DNA from: Chryseobacterium viscerum
GTDB lineage: Bacteria; Bacteroidota; Bacteroidia; Flavobacteriales; Weeksellaceae
NCBI RefSeq assembly: GCF_025949665.1
Contig: NZ_JAPDFT010000001.1
Span: 434,001-498,000, forward strand
Direction of reading: 5' to 3'
Length of the DNA: 64,000 nucleotides
The notes beneath the pieces are model-generated. The model was not told the origin of the DNA and ran no database searches. It saw only the letters and a list, made by a program, of their open reading frames with translations. Both the position numbers and the translations under genes were made by a program. Positions 25,496 through 36,139 of this stretch are shown here, one piece after another. The first letter of the stretch is position 1, and each line of letters starts with the position of its first letter.

Positions 25496-26062
25496 ATGTG
25501 TCGATACGCTCGGAAAACTTATAAATCACATTATGTCTGTTTTAAATGCCGAAAATCATTTAAACAGCCGGATACTTATGACATTATAAGAAGGATCGAA
25601 AAAGAAAAAGTTTACTATGAACCTGGTGGGAAAATATTTCGCAAAGTAGGATATATTTTCACAAAAGATGAGACAAAAGAACTGAAAAAAATTGTTTCAA
25701 AACTTGAAAACAGGACTATAAAATGCCCGGAATGCGCCAGTGTGATGGCTGATCTGGGAAAAGATTTCAAAGCGCCTAAAAAAACAGCAGTCAAAGAATG
25801 GAAGATTGTAGAAAGCCTTTTTAAAACAGGAAAATGTTTTCATTCCTGCGGTTGTGATGGAATAGGATATATTCCCAAAAATCCCAAAGATTATGAAGTA
25901 TACCTGAATACTATATTGAAAACGTATCAGGAATATCTGGCTGCCTGTCAGAATGCTCCCTTACAAGAATGTCCTGAGAAGACTGAAGAAATTAAGTATT
26001 GGTCCGGCAATATTCAGAAGATAAAAACTGAAATCATAGATAATAAGTTTGAAATCATGTAA
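25496..26062 (+). CDS. Hypothetical zinc-ribbon-like protein
   Basis: This is a 188-residue soluble basic protein with paired cysteines: CFKC at about residues 15-18, CPEC near 76-79, and CFHSCGCDG near 113-121. The first two pairs could form a zinc ribbon split by a helical insert. I do not recognise a named family. Its own promoter box and a 49-base gap to the next gene suggest a two-gene transcript. Confidence 0.65.
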   Translation: MCRYARKTYKSHYVCFKCRKSFKQPDTYDIIRRIEKEKVYYEPGGKIFRKVGYIFTKDETKELKKIVSKLENRTIKCPECASVMADLGKDFKAPKKTAVKEWKIVESLFKTGKCFHSCGCDGIGYIPKNPKDYEVYLNTILKTYQEYLAACQNAPLQECPEKTEEIKYWSGNIQKIKTEIIDNKFEIM

Positions 26063-26111
26063 CAAAAGAAAGAGTTATACTGTCTTACCTTTAAATTCCA
26101 AACTATATCCC

Positions 26112-27638
26112 ATGAAAAAAGACTATTGGATTCTGCTTCTTTTTGTCATTGCAAAGTTTGCCCTTCAATACTCGTTAATAAGTCCTGAGTATGAACTCCA
26201 CCGGGATGAATATCTGCATCTCGATCAGGCGAATCATCTGGCTTGGGGATATCTTTCAGTTCCTCCCGTCAATTCATGGATTGCCTGGATAATTAAAATG
26301 TTAGGAAATTCCATATTTTGGGTTAAATTTTTCCCTGCTTTATTTGGAGCACTGACGATAGTGCTGGTGTGGAAAATTGTTGAAGAACTTAATGGAAGCC
26401 TCTTTGCCAAAATACTTGCTTCCTTAGGCATTCTGTTTTCAGTGCTCCTCCGGATAAATATGCTGTTTCAGCCTAACTCTTTAGAAATTTTTCTGTGGTT
26501 GTTCCTTTATTATGCTTTGATTAAATATTTTAATTCAGAAAAAGTAAAATGGATATACATTGGAGCTGTCATTTTCGGAATAGGAATATTAAATAAATAC
26601 AATATTGCTTTTTCATTATTGGGGCTTATTCCTGCATTATTGCTCACAGAGCAAAGAAAAATTTTTATGCAGTCTCATGTATATTGGGCTGCTCTTTTGG
26701 CTTTGATGATTATTTTTCCCAATCTTCTCTGGCAGTATCAGAATCAGTTTCCGGTCATTCATCATATGAAAGAACTTTCTGAAACACAGCTTGTAAATGT
26801 AGACCGAATGGATTTTATGAAATCTCAGATCCTCTTTTTCATAGGAGTTATCTTTGTGATTATTGCGGGCTGGGGAGCATTATTGCTGTACAAACCTTTT
26901 GAGAAATTCAGATTTTTCTTCTGGAGTTATATCATTACAATTACTCTGTTTTTGTTTTTTAAAGCAAAAGACTATTACGCAATAGGACTTTATCCAGTGT
27001 ATATTGCTTTTGGTTCCGTTTTTCTTGGTCATTTATTTGAAAAAGGCTGGAAGAGGTTTTTGAAGCCCATCAGTATTCTCATTCCCATACTTTTATTTCT
27101 TCCTTTATATAATGTAGCCTTTCCGAATAAAAGTCCTCAATATATTGAATCCCATCAGGATCAATACAAAAAATTCGGGCTGCTTCGGTGGGAGGATGGA
27201 AAAGATCATCCGTTACCTCAGGATTTTGCAGATATGCAGGGCTGGAAAGAATTGGCTCAAAAAGTAGATAAAGAATATTCACGACTGTCAAAGTCAGGAA
27301 ATACTATGGTTCTGTGTGATAATTATGGGCAGACCGGAGCTATTAATTACTATTCAAAAATGGGTGTAAAAGCAATGTCATTTCATGCAGATTATATCAA
27401 TTGGATAGATTTAAGCAAAAAATATAAAAATGTTATCAGGGTCAAAGATGCTCCGGAAGCAGGGAAAGAACTTAAAGAATCCGGTTCTTTTTTTGAATTT
27501 GCAAAATTATATGATTCTATTACCAATCCATACGCAAGAGAAAGAGGAACCGCAATTTTCAGTTTGCAGGGAGCAAAAATAGATGTTAATAAAAGAATTC
27601 AGGACGAAATTATTGAAGTTAAAAATGAATGGAAATAG
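26112..27638 (+). CDS. Glycosyltransferase family 39-like membrane protein
   Basis: This 508-residue polytopic protein has about ten to twelve hydrophobic segments. It uses a polyprenyl-linked sugar to modify lipid or protein on the periplasmic side. The first periplasmic loop carries the acidic motif YELHRDEYLHLDQANHLAWG, where the Asp-Glu pair is the expected catalytic site of ArnT/PMT-like enzymes. A soluble C-terminal part of about 170 residues follows. The ATG at 26112 avoids overlap with the upstream gene and begins just before the first membrane helix. Acceptor and donor are unknown. Confidence 0.85.
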   Translation: MKKDYWILLLFVIAKFALQYSLISPEYELHRDEYLHLDQANHLAWGYLSVPPVNSWIAWIIKMLGNSIFWVKFFPALFGALTIVLVWKIVEELNGSLFAKILASLGILFSVLLRINMLFQPNSLEIFLWLFLYYALIKYFNSEKVKWIYIGAVIFGIGILNKYNIAFSLLGLIPALLLTEQRKIFMQSHVYWAALLALMIIFPNLLWQYQNQFPVIHHMKELSETQLVNVDRMDFMKSQILFFIGVIFVIIAGWGALLLYKPFEKFRFFFWSYIITITLFLFFKAKDYYAIGLYPVYIAFGSVFLGHLFEKGWKRFLKPISILIPILLFLPLYNVAFPNKSPQYIESHQDQYKKFGLLRWEDGKDHPLPQDFADMQGWKELAQKVDKEYSRLSKSGNTMVLCDNYGQTGAINYYSKMGVKAMSFHADYINWIDLSKKYKNVIRVKDAPEAGKELKESGSFFEFAKLYDSITNPYARERGTAIFSLQGAKIDVNKRIQDEIIEVKNEWK

Positions 27639-27709
27639 TTTTCAATAAAGTTGGAAATGATGATTTGTAGACAAGATAAAGTTAATAGACAAATATTATC
27701 GCAACCTTA

Positions 27710-27738
27710 TTGCATTAGTTGGTTTTAGGCTATCTTTG
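27710..27738 (+). promoter_or_regulatory. Promoter (-33 and -7) for FAD oxidoreductase gene
   Basis: A TTG at 27710-27712 lies 18 bases before a perfect -7 box TATCTTTG at 27731-27738. Transcription should start near 27745, inside the heptamer repeat that fills the leader. Confidence 0.7.
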
Positions 27739-27740
27739 CA

Positions 27741-27777
27741 CTATCAACTATCAACTATCAACTATCAACTATCAACT
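27741..27777. repeat. 7-bp tandem repeat in a leader
   Basis: Five contiguous CTATCAA units plus a partial sixth end five bases before the ATG at 27783. The repeat begins two bases after the -7 box, so copy-number change would alter the leader of the FAD oxidoreductase mRNA. Confidence 0.93.
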
Positions 27778-27782
27778 GAACT

Positions 27783-28688
27783 ATGGAAAACAAAAACTTT
27801 GATGTCATTATAATAGGAGGAAGCTATTCAGGATTATCAGCAGGCATGTCATTAGGAAGATCTTTAAGAAATGTCCTTATTATAGATAACGGAAAACCTT
27901 GTAACAGGCAGACTCCTCATTCCCATAATTTTGTTACTCATGACGGCAAAACACCGGCAGAAATTGCAAGGCTGGCAAAAGAAGATGTAGAAAAATATAA
28001 TACTGTCCGGTTTTATAGCGGAACAGTTGTAAAAACAGTAAAAACAACCGGAGGTTTCGAGATTGAAATTTCATCTGGTGAAAAATTCTATGCTAAAAAA
28101 CTCATCCTTGCTTCCGGAGTAAAGGATATGATGCCGGATATTCCAGGATTTGCAGAGTGCTGGGGGATTTCTGTTATACATTGTCCATACTGTCATGGCT
28201 ATGAAGTGAAAAATGAGAGTACCGGAATTCTTTCCAATGGAGATATGGCTTACGAATTTTCAAAACTGATTTTTAATCTGACTAAAAATCTTACCCTGTT
28301 TACCAATGGAAAAGCTGTTCTTACTGATGAACAGATTGAAAAACTAAAGCAGAATAAAATCATTCTTAATGAAGATAAGATTGAAGAGATCAAACATGAA
28401 AATGGATCTATTCAAAAAATTATTTTCAAAAATGGGAATGAAGTTCCTTTACAGGCTTTATATGCTAAAATTCCTTTTGAACAAAATCTCAATGTATCCG
28501 ATGATCTGGGATGTGAACTGACAGAACAGGGATTTATTAAAGTAGACATGATGCAGAAAACAAACGTTCCCGGAGTTTTTGCCTGTGGAGACAATGTAAC
28601 GATGATGCGTTCTGTAGCCAATGCAATAGCACAGGGGAATTTTGCTGGTGCTGTAGTAAATAAAGAACTTGTGGATGAAGAATTTTAA
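27783..28688 (+). CDS. Thioredoxin-reductase-like FAD/NAD(P) oxidoreductase
   Basis: This 301-residue flavoprotein has an FAD-binding GGSYSGLSAGMSLGRS at the N-terminus and a redox CPYC at about residues 134-137 (HCPYCHGYE). The second flavin motif GVFACGDN lies near 260. The CPYCHGYE version resembles the gliotoxin-reductase-like branch rather than TrxB with CATC. It probably reduces a disulfide substrate or acts as an oxidase. The partner is unknown, and no thioredoxin gene is adjacent. Confidence 0.9.
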   Translation: MENKNFDVIIIGGSYSGLSAGMSLGRSLRNVLIIDNGKPCNRQTPHSHNFVTHDGKTPAEIARLAKEDVEKYNTVRFYSGTVVKTVKTTGGFEIEISSGEKFYAKKLILASGVKDMMPDIPGFAECWGISVIHCPYCHGYEVKNESTGILSNGDMAYEFSKLIFNLTKNLTLFTNGKAVLTDEQIEKLKQNKIILNEDKIEEIKHENGSIQKIIFKNGNEVPLQALYAKIPFEQNLNVSDDLGCELTEQGFIKVDMMQKTNVPGVFACGDNVTMMRSVANAIAQGNFAGAVVNKELVDEEF

Positions 28689-28777
28689 AAGCTTTTTTGA
28701 GAAATAAAACGTCTGTTTTTTCATTTTTTAGTGTTTAAAATCATTTTTTCAATAGAGAAATCTCAATGAAAATTCCG

Positions 28778-28785
28778 TACATTTG
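28778..28785 (+). promoter_or_regulatory. -7 promoter box for glyA
   Basis: TACATTTG matches TAnnTTTG exactly. Transcription would begin near 28792, downstream of an in-frame GTG at 28788, so translation must start at the ATG at 28815. Confidence 0.7.
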
Positions 28786-28814
28786 GGGTGGAAATTTCAA
28801 AAACTAAAAGTAAA

Positions 28815-30080
28815 ATGGATATTATTTTCGACCTGATTGAAAAGGAAAGACAAAGACAAACTCATGGATTAGAGCTTATCGCATCAGAAAATTTTGTTTC
28901 TGAAAACGTGATGAAAGCAATGGGAAGTGTACTGACAAATAAATATGCTGAAGGATATCCCGGAAAAAGATATTACGGAGGATGTGAAGTTGTAGATGAG
29001 GTTGAAACATTGGCTATCAACAGAGCAAAAGAACTTTTCGGAGTAGACTATGTGAATGTTCAGCCACATTCCGGTTCTCAGGCGAATGCAGCCATTTATC
29101 TTGCAGTTTTGAAACCTGGTGATAAAATCATGGGAATGGATCTTTCCATGGGAGGACACCTTACCCACGGTTCTGCAGTGAATTTTTCTGGTATCCAGTA
29201 TAATGTGGTTTCTTACGGAGTTCAGCAGGAAACAGGTCTTATTGATTATGATCAAATGAGAGAAGTAGCCTTGAGAGAAAAACCAAAAATGCTTATTGCT
29301 GGTTTCTCTGCGTATTCAAGAGATTTAGATTATGCTAAATTCAGAGAAGTGGCGGACGAAGTTGGGGCAACACTTTGGGCAGATATCGCTCACCCGGCTG
29401 GTTTAGTAGCAAAAGGATTATTAAACTCACCATTTGAACACTGTCATGTAGTAACTACCACTACTCACAAAACCCTAAGAGGGCCAAGAGGAGGGATGAT
29501 CATGATGGGGAAAGATTTTGAAAATACATATGGCCACAAAACTCCAAAAGGAGAAATCAAAATGATGAGCCAGGTATTAGACGGAGCTGTATTCCCTGGT
29601 ATTCAGGGAGGGCCGCTTGAGCATGTGATTGCTGGTAAAGCAGTAGCTTTCGGTGAAGCTTTGGACGGACAGTTCGAAACATACGCAAAACAAGTTAAAT
29701 CCAATGCTCAGGCGCTATCAAAAGCTATGATCGACAGAGGATTTGATATCGTAAGCGGAGGTACAGATAACCACTTAATGCTGGTAGATCTTAGAAATAA
29801 AGGAGTGAATGGTAAAGAAACAGAAAAAGCATTAGTGCTTGCTGATATTACCTGTAACAAAAATATGGTTCCTTTTGATGATAAATCTCCATTTACAACA
29901 TCTGGTATCAGATTAGGAACGGCAGCAATTACAACAAGAGGATTGAAAGAAAATGATATGGATACTATTGCAGGATTGATTTCTGAAGTGGTAGACAATA
30001 TTAAAAATGAAGAAGTTCTTACATCCGTAAGAAAGAAAGTTAACGAATTAATGGAAGGAAAAGCTTTGTTTAATTACTAG
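28815..30080 (+). CDS. glyA: Serine hydroxymethyltransferase
   Basis: The protein converts serine and tetrahydrofolate to glycine and methylene-tetrahydrofolate. The 421-residue PLP enzyme starts [15 protein letters not shown] and has LIASENF, the [15 protein letters not shown] segment, and the PLP lysine in [14 protein letters not shown] near residue 220. The length is normal. It has its own promoter and a terminator at 30101-30132. Confidence 0.98.
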   Translation: MDIIFDLIEKERQRQTHGLELIASENFVSENVMKAMGSVLTNKYAEGYPGKRYYGGCEVVDEVETLAINRAKELFGVDYVNVQPHSGSQANAAIYLAVLKPGDKIMGMDLSMGGHLTHGSAVNFSGIQYNVVSYGVQQETGLIDYDQMREVALREKPKMLIAGFSAYSRDLDYAKFREVADEVGATLWADIAHPAGLVAKGLLNSPFEHCHVVTTTTHKTLRGPRGGMIMMGKDFENTYGHKTPKGEIKMMSQVLDGAVFPGIQGGPLEHVIAGKAVAFGEALDGQFETYAKQVKSNAQALSKAMIDRGFDIVSGGTDNHLMLVDLRNKGVNGKETEKALVLADITCNKNMVPFDDKSPFTTSGIRLGTAAITTRGLKENDMDTIAGLISEVVDNIKNEEVLTSVRKKVNELMEGKALFNY

Positions 30081-30100
30081 CAGGCATTTCAATATCATAT

Positions 30101-30132
30101 AAAGAATGGGCAAACTGCTCATTCTTTTTTTA
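30101..30132 (+). terminator. Terminator after glyA
   Basis: The stem AAAGAATGGGCA/TGCTCATTCTTT has one mismatch and an AAC loop, and is followed by a T-run. The recX start lies five bases later, so recX may depend on read-through or on a promoter inside this region. Confidence 0.85.
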
Positions 30133-30137
30133 TTCAA

Positions 30138-30596
30138 ATGGAAAAGAAATCTTATACTTTTGAGGAAATCAAACAGAAACTGGTCAATTACTGTGTTTAC
30201 CAGGACCGCTGCCATGCAGAAGTGGAACAGAAGATGAGAGAGTTTCTGCTTATTGATGAGGCCAAAGAAGAAATTATTTTATATCTCCTGAAAGAAAACT
30301 ATCTGAATGAAGAAAGGTTTACACGAAGCTATATCAGAGGTAAATTCTACATCAAACACTGGGGAAAGACCAAAATAAAAATGAATCTGAAGCAAAAACA
30401 GATTTCAGAAAGATTGATCAATTCATGCTTTGATGAGATAGATGATTCTGATTATGAAAAGACTATCAGAAAAATTTTTGAAGGGTATTATTCTAAACAA
30501 AATGGTTTGAAAGAATATCAAAAAAAAACCAAAACTATAAAATATTTGATGAGTAAAGGTTTTGAATATGAGAAAATAATTGATATTTTTGAATAA
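30138..30596 (+). CDS. recX: RecX-family regulator of RecA
   Basis: This 152-residue helical protein limits RecA filament growth. It consists of three-helix repeats, with YTFEEIKQKLVNYCVYQDRCHAEV at the N-terminus split here as YTFEEIKQKL and QDRCHAEVEQK. LLKENYLNEERFTRSYIRGKF, recognisable by NEERFTRSY, is the most conserved RecX block. Then come GKTKIKMNLKQKQI and a C-terminal KGFEYEKIIDI. It is close to the glyA terminator, and recA is not in the window. Confidence 0.9.
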   Translation: MEKKSYTFEEIKQKLVNYCVYQDRCHAEVEQKMREFLLIDEAKEEIILYLLKENYLNEERFTRSYIRGKFYIKHWGKTKIKMNLKQKQISERLINSCFDEIDDSDYEKTIRKIFEGYYSKQNGLKEYQKKTKTIKYLMSKGFEYEKIIDIFE

Positions 30597-30868
30597 TATA
30601 TTAATGAATTTAAAAAAACTTGAAATATGACTTTTTACCAAAAAACAATCAATTCATTGAAAGAGGTTGATACATAAAGATTTAATAATTATTTCAAAGA
30701 TAAAACAGCTGGAATAAAGAATTTTTATAGATAAATATCGCCTTTATAAGACTTTATATGGTATGATTTTTGTCTGTGAGTTTAGCTGTATCGTAATGAA
30801 ATTATTAGATTTCATAAATATAACATCAAATTTATTTTTGATTTCAACATATTGAAATAAATTTATTT

Positions 30869-30901
30869 TATTTTTGCATGATTGTATCGGAATTATCTTT
30901 G
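30869..30901 (+). promoter_or_regulatory. Tandem promoter boxes of the polysaccharide locus
   Basis: Two exact TAnnTTTG boxes occur: TATTTTTG at 30869-30876 and TATCTTTG at 30894-30901. The end of the first (TTG) lies 17 bases before the second and can act as its -33 element. The second would start transcription near 30908 and leave a leader of about 46 bases. The rest of the gap 30597-30868 is AT-rich and shows no gene. Confidence 0.65.
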
Positions 30902-30953
30902 ATCAGATGATCAGATATTACACCTTAATTAAATATGAAGACCAATATAGACA

Positions 30954-32882
30954 ATGTACGATTCTCTTAGAAAAACAATATTTGGAGGGGATAATGTTGT
31001 CAATCTCTCAGACGTAAGATATCTTCCTAGATGGATAATTCTTGTAATAGACATTATTATTCTGGTTATATCTTTATTTCTTTCCACTTACATTATCGAA
31101 AAAATTACCAAGCAGGAGTTTATATACCATGAAGATAAAAGCTTAATCTTTGCTTTTATTATTCTGGTAAATACTGTTTTCATGTATCTCTTTAAGACTT
31201 ATGCCGGAATTATTCGCCATTCAACATTTATAGATTTATTTAAACTTCTGATATCCTGCTTCTGCACAATGCTGGCTATTGGAACAATCAATATTCTTTA
31301 TTTCTGGACTACAGGAGCTAAGTTTATACTTACTCCTTATCTGATGCTTTATTTTGTAATTTCATTTATGGGATTATTCCTTTTCAGATTATATGTGAAA
31401 GAGTTTTTCCATATTGTAAGGGAATACAGAAGAAGTGCATTGAAAAAAAGAATTTTGGTGTTGGGAATTGATGAACAATCAATTGCAATTGCACGTGCTA
31501 TTCTGGATAATCCGAGCCTGCCTTATCAGGTAGTAGGCTTTTTAACTCAAAGAACAGATTCTAAAAGGGCATCTCTACTAGGAAAGCCTATCTACGGAAA
31601 ACAAAAAATAGAAGAAAACACGAAAGAAGATCTTATTATTGATGGAATTCTCATTGTGAAAGAGATGATGGCCAGAGATGAGATGAATACGTGGGTGAAT
31701 TTATTTTTAGAGAAAGATCTTAATGTCTTCAAAGCACCGTCAGTACAAAAACTGAGAGACAGTGATTTAGGAGGATCTATCAGAAATCTTCAGATTGAAG
31801 ACTTGTTAAATAGAAAACCTATCAAAATTCAGAACGAAAAAGTCAAGAGCAGGCATTTTGATAGAACAGTATTAGTAACTGGAGGAGCTGGATCTATAGG
31901 AAGTGAAATTGTAAGACAGGTTGCTAACTTTAATCCTTCTTTAATTGTAGTTCTGGATCAGGCAGAAACTCCTCTTTATGAAATTGAACTCGAAATGAGA
32001 GACAAGTTTCCTCATATTGCTTTCAAATTTGTTTTAGGAGATGTTTCTAATCATCACAGAATGGAATCTTTGTTCCAAACATATAACTTCTCAATGGTGT
32101 ATCATGCTGCTGCTTATAAGCATGTACCTTTGGTAGAAGAAAATCCACATGAAGCAATTTTTGTTAATATATTAGGTTCAAAGATTGTTGCAAAATTATC
32201 CAGCAAGTATAAAGTAAACAGGTTCGTAATGGTATCTACAGATAAAGCTGTAAATCCCACCAATGTTATGGGGGCTTCAAAACGAGCTGCTGAGCTTTTT
32301 GTACAGTCGCTTCAAAATGTAGAAGGTAATGTTACCAAGTTTATTACTACAAGATTTGGAAACGTATTAGGATCCAACGGTTCAGTGATTCCTCATTTTA
32401 AAAAACAGATTGAAGCAGGAGGTCCGGTAACCATCACTCATCCGGAAATTGTAAGATACTTCATGACTATTCCGGAGGCATGTGAATTGGTACTTCAGGC
32501 TGGAACAATGGGAGAAGGGGGTGAAATTTTTGTCTTTGATATGGGTGAACCTGTGAAAATTCTTGATCTTGCGAAAAGAATGATCAAATTATCAGGATTT
32601 GAACCTAATATTGATATTAAGATTATTTATACAGGGTTAAGACCCGGGGAAAAGCTTTATGAAGAGCTTTTGAGTGATGATGCTAAAACACTTCCTACTC
32701 ATAATGACAAAATTATGATTTCTAAAGACCCTTCTACGGGATTTGAAGAAATAGATACACTTACCACACAAATTACTAAAGCTTCCCTTAGAAGAGATAA
32801 AGTGGAAGTAGTAAGAATTCTTAAAACAATAGTGCCGGAATTCCGAAGCAATAATTCAATCTATGAGGCCTTAGATAAATAG
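30954..32882 (+). CDS. Membrane-bound nucleoside-diphosphate-sugar 4,6-dehydratase (PglF/WbpM/CapD type)
   Basis: The enzyme converts UDP-GlcNAc to the 4-keto-6-deoxy sugar. Four membrane segments span residues 18-140, then come a CoA-binding-like domain and an SDR domain with GGAGSIGSE at about 309-317. The catalytic triad is the altered Ser-Met-Lys form (STDKAVNPTNVMGASKR, about residues 428-444), which is typical of PglF and WbpM. It opens the locus behind a double promoter. The PglE-, PglD- and PglC-like partners that would use its product are 23 kb downstream in the same direction. Confidence 0.93.
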   Translation: MYDSLRKTIFGGDNVVNLSDVRYLPRWIILVIDIIILVISLFLSTYIIEKITKQEFIYHEDKSLIFAFIILVNTVFMYLFKTYAGIIRHSTFIDLFKLLISCFCTMLAIGTINILYFWTTGAKFILTPYLMLYFVISFMGLFLFRLYVKEFFHIVREYRRSALKKRILVLGIDEQSIAIARAILDNPSLPYQVVGFLTQRTDSKRASLLGKPIYGKQKIEENTKEDLIIDGILIVKEMMARDEMNTWVNLFLEKDLNVFKAPSVQKLRDSDLGGSIRNLQIEDLLNRKPIKIQNEKVKSRHFDRTVLVTGGAGSIGSEIVRQVANFNPSLIVVLDQAETPLYEIELEMRDKFPHIAFKFVLGDVSNHHRMESLFQTYNFSMVYHAAAYKHVPLVEENPHEAIFVNILGSKIVAKLSSKYKVNRFVMVSTDKAVNPTNVMGASKRAAELFVQSLQNVEGNVTKFITTRFGNVLGSNGSVIPHFKKQIEAGGPVTITHPEIVRYFMTIPEACELVLQAGTMGEGGEIFVFDMGEPVKILDLAKRMIKLSGFEPNIDIKIIYTGLRPGEKLYEELLSDDAKTLPTHNDKIMISKDPSTGFEEIDTLTTQITKASLRRDKVEVVRILKTIVPEFRSNNSIYEALDK

Positions 32883-32896
32883 GAAAAAAATAAATG

Positions 32897-32904
32897 TATA
32901 TTTG
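32897..32904 (+). promoter_or_regulatory. Internal -7 promoter box before wza
   Basis: TATATTTG matches TAnnTTTG exactly and lies 18 bases before the wza ATG. No clear -33 was seen. It could give extra transcription of the export and synthesis genes independent of the first gene. Confidence 0.5.
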
Positions 32905-32921
32905 TACAATTTAACAATATA

Positions 32922-33746
32922 ATGAAAGGAAAAATATTAGCAGTAATTTTGGTGTCTTCTTTAGTGGTTTCCTGTAAAGTCAATCCCAATGCTAAGAATG
33001 ATTTAAATTATATGCAGAATATAGAACAGGTTGCAATCAATGCCTCTGCTAAAAATTCAGCAAATACAATCCAAGCAGGTGATCAGCTGATTATTTTGAT
33101 CACGGCTAAGGATATGGATGTTGTAAAGCCTTTTAATCAGAATTATTCTTCATCAGAACTTATCCAGACAAATGCTATAGCAGGAGGAAATACTCCTAAT
33201 CAAGGGGCAACAATACTGTCAGGTCCAACATATATTGTAGATGCCAATGGAGACATTGATTTTCCAATATTGGGAAAACTGAATACATCGAATAAAAGCT
33301 TGACAGCTTTTAAAGATGATGTAAGGGAAAAAATGACAAAATATGTTATTAATCCAACAGTTAATGTGAGACTCTCGAATTTTAAGGTTACTGTATTAGG
33401 AGAAGTAAATAGACAAGGTGACTATACTATTGCAAATGGGCAGGCAACTATTTTAAATGCTTTAGGGCTAGCTGGCGATTTAACTCAATATGGAAAAAGA
33501 GAAGATATATTGGTTGTCAGAACAGAAAATGGGGTTGTTTCTCACGGCCGTATTAATCTTCAGGATGCTAATTTAATTAATTCTCCATATTATAACCTGA
33601 AGCAAGGAGATGCTATTATTGTTTCTTCAAACAATACAAAAGATGTTATAGCAAAACAGAATCCTAACACTGGACTTTATCTGACCGCCATTTCTATTGC
33701 GGTTACAGCAGTTGCCGTAGTAGTAAGTTTATTTAATAAGAAATAA
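32922..33746 (+). CDS. wza: Polysaccharide export lipoprotein (Wza-like)
   Basis: This 274-residue outer-membrane export channel subunit has a lipoprotein signal (lipobox ending at Cys18, VVSC). A Poly_export domain follows with [10 protein letters not shown], then [17 protein letters not shown] and an SLBB-type segment ([15 protein letters not shown]). The C-terminus has a hydrophobic helix (about 252-270) that fits the alpha-helical barrel of this class. It is adjacent to its Wzc partner with a five-base gap. Confidence 0.93.
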   Translation: MKGKILAVILVSSLVVSCKVNPNAKNDLNYMQNIEQVAINASAKNSANTIQAGDQLIILITAKDMDVVKPFNQNYSSSELIQTNAIAGGNTPNQGATILSGPTYIVDANGDIDFPILGKLNTSNKSLTAFKDDVREKMTKYVINPTVNVRLSNFKVTVLGEVNRQGDYTIANGQATILNALGLAGDLTQYGKREDILVVRTENGVVSHGRINLQDANLINSPYYNLKQGDAIIVSSNNTKDVIAKQNPNTGLYLTAISIAVTAVAVVVSLFNKK

Positions 33747-33751
33747 AATTG

Positions 33752-36139
33752 ATGGATAACCAGCGAACGTCACAATTTTCAGAAGAAGAAAAAAATTCAA
33801 GCAAAATTAATTTTAGTGAAATAATCAAACCATATTTAAGGAGATGGCCATGGTTTATTTTTTGTGCTATGATAGCTTTAACTATAGGCTATTTTGCAAT
33901 AAAATTTATGACTCCGGTCTATTATGTAGAAACAACCTTACTTATTAAAGATTCTAAAAATTCTTCTTCAAATAATGATTTAGGGGTTCTTTCTGATTTA
34001 TCAGGATTGGGAGGAATGAAAACTAATAGTATTTCCAATGAGATTGAAGTCCTGAAATCAAAAAAACTGATGAGGGATGTAGTGATCAATAAAAATCTTC
34101 AGACCAATATCATTGTTAAAGGAAAAGTAAGTCGTGCTGAGCTTTATAAAGAATCTTCTCCTATTGAAGTAAAAGTTGTAAATGAAAAAGTATTTAAAAG
34201 TGCTAATAACCTGATTAATGTAGAATTAAAAGGAGAAGAAATTTCAATACATTATGAAGGACTAAAAAAAGATATTGTTTCTGGCTATGGAAGAATGATA
34301 AGTCTTCCTTTTGCTAATATTATCATTACTAAAAATACAGGATATAACCCTAAAGCCTCACCAACTGTTGATAAAAAGAACTTAGAATTAATCATATCAT
34401 CAGTGGAAGCAAAGGTTAATTCGTTAAGAGGAGCTCTTAGTGTAAATTTAGCAAACAAAGAAGCTACTGTTCTTAAACTTTCAATGAATTACCCTGTAAT
34501 TTCAAAAGCAGAAGACATTCTTAATTCATTAGTTGTTGCTTATAATAATGATGCTATCCTGGATAAAAACCAAGAGTCTAAAAAGACATTGGATTTTATT
34601 GAAGACAGGGTAAGAAAACTTTCAGTAGAACTAGGACAGGTTGAGAATGAAAAAGAAAGTTTTAAATCAAAAAATAACCTTACCGATCTTGAAACGGAAG
34701 CTAAAATAGATCTTGAAAGTTCGGCGACGGCTCGTGGTAAGCAGCTGGAACTTGATGCTCAAATAGAATTGACAAACTCATTGCTTTCTTTCATGTCGAA
34801 GCAAGGACAATACCAGGTTTTACCAATCAATATTGGATTAAATAATCCAGAGGCTGTTTCAGGGATTACATCCTATAACCAATTAATACTACAAAGAGCA
34901 AGATTGCTGGAATCTGCAACTCCAGAAAACCCTATAGTTGTTGAGACCAGTAAACAGATAAATGCAATGCGTGGTTCAGTTGTTCAAACTCTGCAAAGAA
35001 ATAAGACAGGATTAGAACTTGCCAGAAATGAATATGTAGGAGAGCAAAATAAAGTAACTGGGAAAATCGCGAGAATTCCTTCTATGGAAAAAATATTTAG
35101 GGGAATAGAAAGACAACAGCAAATTAAAGAAAATTTATACTTACTATTATTACAAAAAAGAGAAGAAACTGCTGTTGCACAGTCTATTACAGCACCGAAG
35201 GCGAGGGTGATTGATGAGGCTTATGCTTTTGCAAATCCTATTGCACCAAAGACTCAGGCTATCTTATTTGCTTCACTATTTCTAGGATTGTTAGTTCCTT
35301 TTATTATTATTTATATGTTACAATTATTTAATAATAAAGTGATTACTAAACATGATCTTGAAAAGCTTGTACATGCTCCTATTATTGCAGAATTACCAAG
35401 CCTTGAAAGTGGAGATTCTGAAATAGTAAAAATGAATGATATTACTCCTATGGCGGAAGCATTTAGAATTCTTATTACCAATATGAATTTTATGCTTTCA
35501 AAAGAGAAAAAAGGGAAAGTTGTATTTGTCACTTCAACAGTAAAAGGAGAAGGAAAAACCTTTACTTCTGTCAATTTAGCTTTAACATTGGCTAATCCTA
35601 AGAAAAAAGCAATTATCATAGGATCCGATATCAGAAATCCTCAACTTCAAAGATATAATCCTGCAAGAAAAGGACTTACCGGACTTACAGAATATCTTTA
35701 TAATGACGATACTAAACTTGAGGATATCGTTCATGTATCATCTTTTAATCCTTACCTGGATGTAATTTATTCAGGAATGATTCCTCCGAACCCAACAGAA
35801 TTATTATCCAACGGTCGTTATGAAATCCTTCTAAGCGAATTGAAAGATAAATATGAATATATTATCTTAGATACTGCACCATTGCTTCTTGTTACAGACA
35901 CATTCCTTATTGCTGAACTTTCTGATGTCACAATTTATGTATCCAGATCTAAATACACTGAAAAGGCATTACTAGAATTTGCAAATAGCAATATCGATCA
36001 GAAAAAAATCAAAAATGTTGGATTCGTACTTAATGATGTAAGCAGAGAAAATTTAGGATATAGCAATAAATATGGTTATGGTTATAACCAGCATACAGAA
36101 CACTCTTGGTTTCAAAAAATAAAAAATAAACTTAGTTAA
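33752..36139 (+). CDS. wzc: Polysaccharide co-polymerase / tyrosine autokinase (Wzc-like)
   Basis: This 795-residue inner-membrane protein controls chain length and export. A Wzz domain lies between membrane segments at about residues 31-52 and 500-521, with a long coiled coil and GNVR region between them. The cytoplasmic BY-kinase has Walker [14 protein letters not shown] near 593, Walker A' [11 protein letters not shown] and ILDTAPLL. The tail is Tyr-rich ([11 protein letters not shown]) for autophosphorylation. ATG at 33752 is used instead of the preceding TTG. No Wzb-type phosphatase gene is present in the window. Confidence 0.95.
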   Translation: MDNQRTSQFSEEEKNSSKINFSEIIKPYLRRWPWFIFCAMIALTIGYFAIKFMTPVYYVETTLLIKDSKNSSSNNDLGVLSDLSGLGGMKTNSISNEIEVLKSKKLMRDVVINKNLQTNIIVKGKVSRAELYKESSPIEVKVVNEKVFKSANNLINVELKGEEISIHYEGLKKDIVSGYGRMISLPFANIIITKNTGYNPKASPTVDKKNLELIISSVEAKVNSLRGALSVNLANKEATVLKLSMNYPVISKAEDILNSLVVAYNNDAILDKNQESKKTLDFIEDRVRKLSVELGQVENEKESFKSKNNLTDLETEAKIDLESSATARGKQLELDAQIELTNSLLSFMSKQGQYQVLPINIGLNNPEAVSGITSYNQLILQRARLLESATPENPIVVETSKQINAMRGSVVQTLQRNKTGLELARNEYVGEQNKVTGKIARIPSMEKIFRGIERQQQIKENLYLLLLQKREETAVAQSITAPKARVIDEAYAFANPIAPKTQAILFASLFLGLLVPFIIIYMLQLFNNKVITKHDLEKLVHAPIIAELPSLESGDSEIVKMNDITPMAEAFRILITNMNFMLSKEKKGKVVFVTSTVKGEGKTFTSVNLALTLANPKKKAIIIGSDIRNPQLQRYNPARKGLTGLTEYLYNDDTKLEDIVHVSSFNPYLDVIYSGMIPPNPTELLSNGRYEILLSELKDKYEYIILDTAPLLLVTDTFLIAELSDVTIYVSRSKYTEKALLEFANSNIDQKKIKNVGFVLNDVSRENLGYSNKYGYGYNQHTEHSWFQKIKNKLS

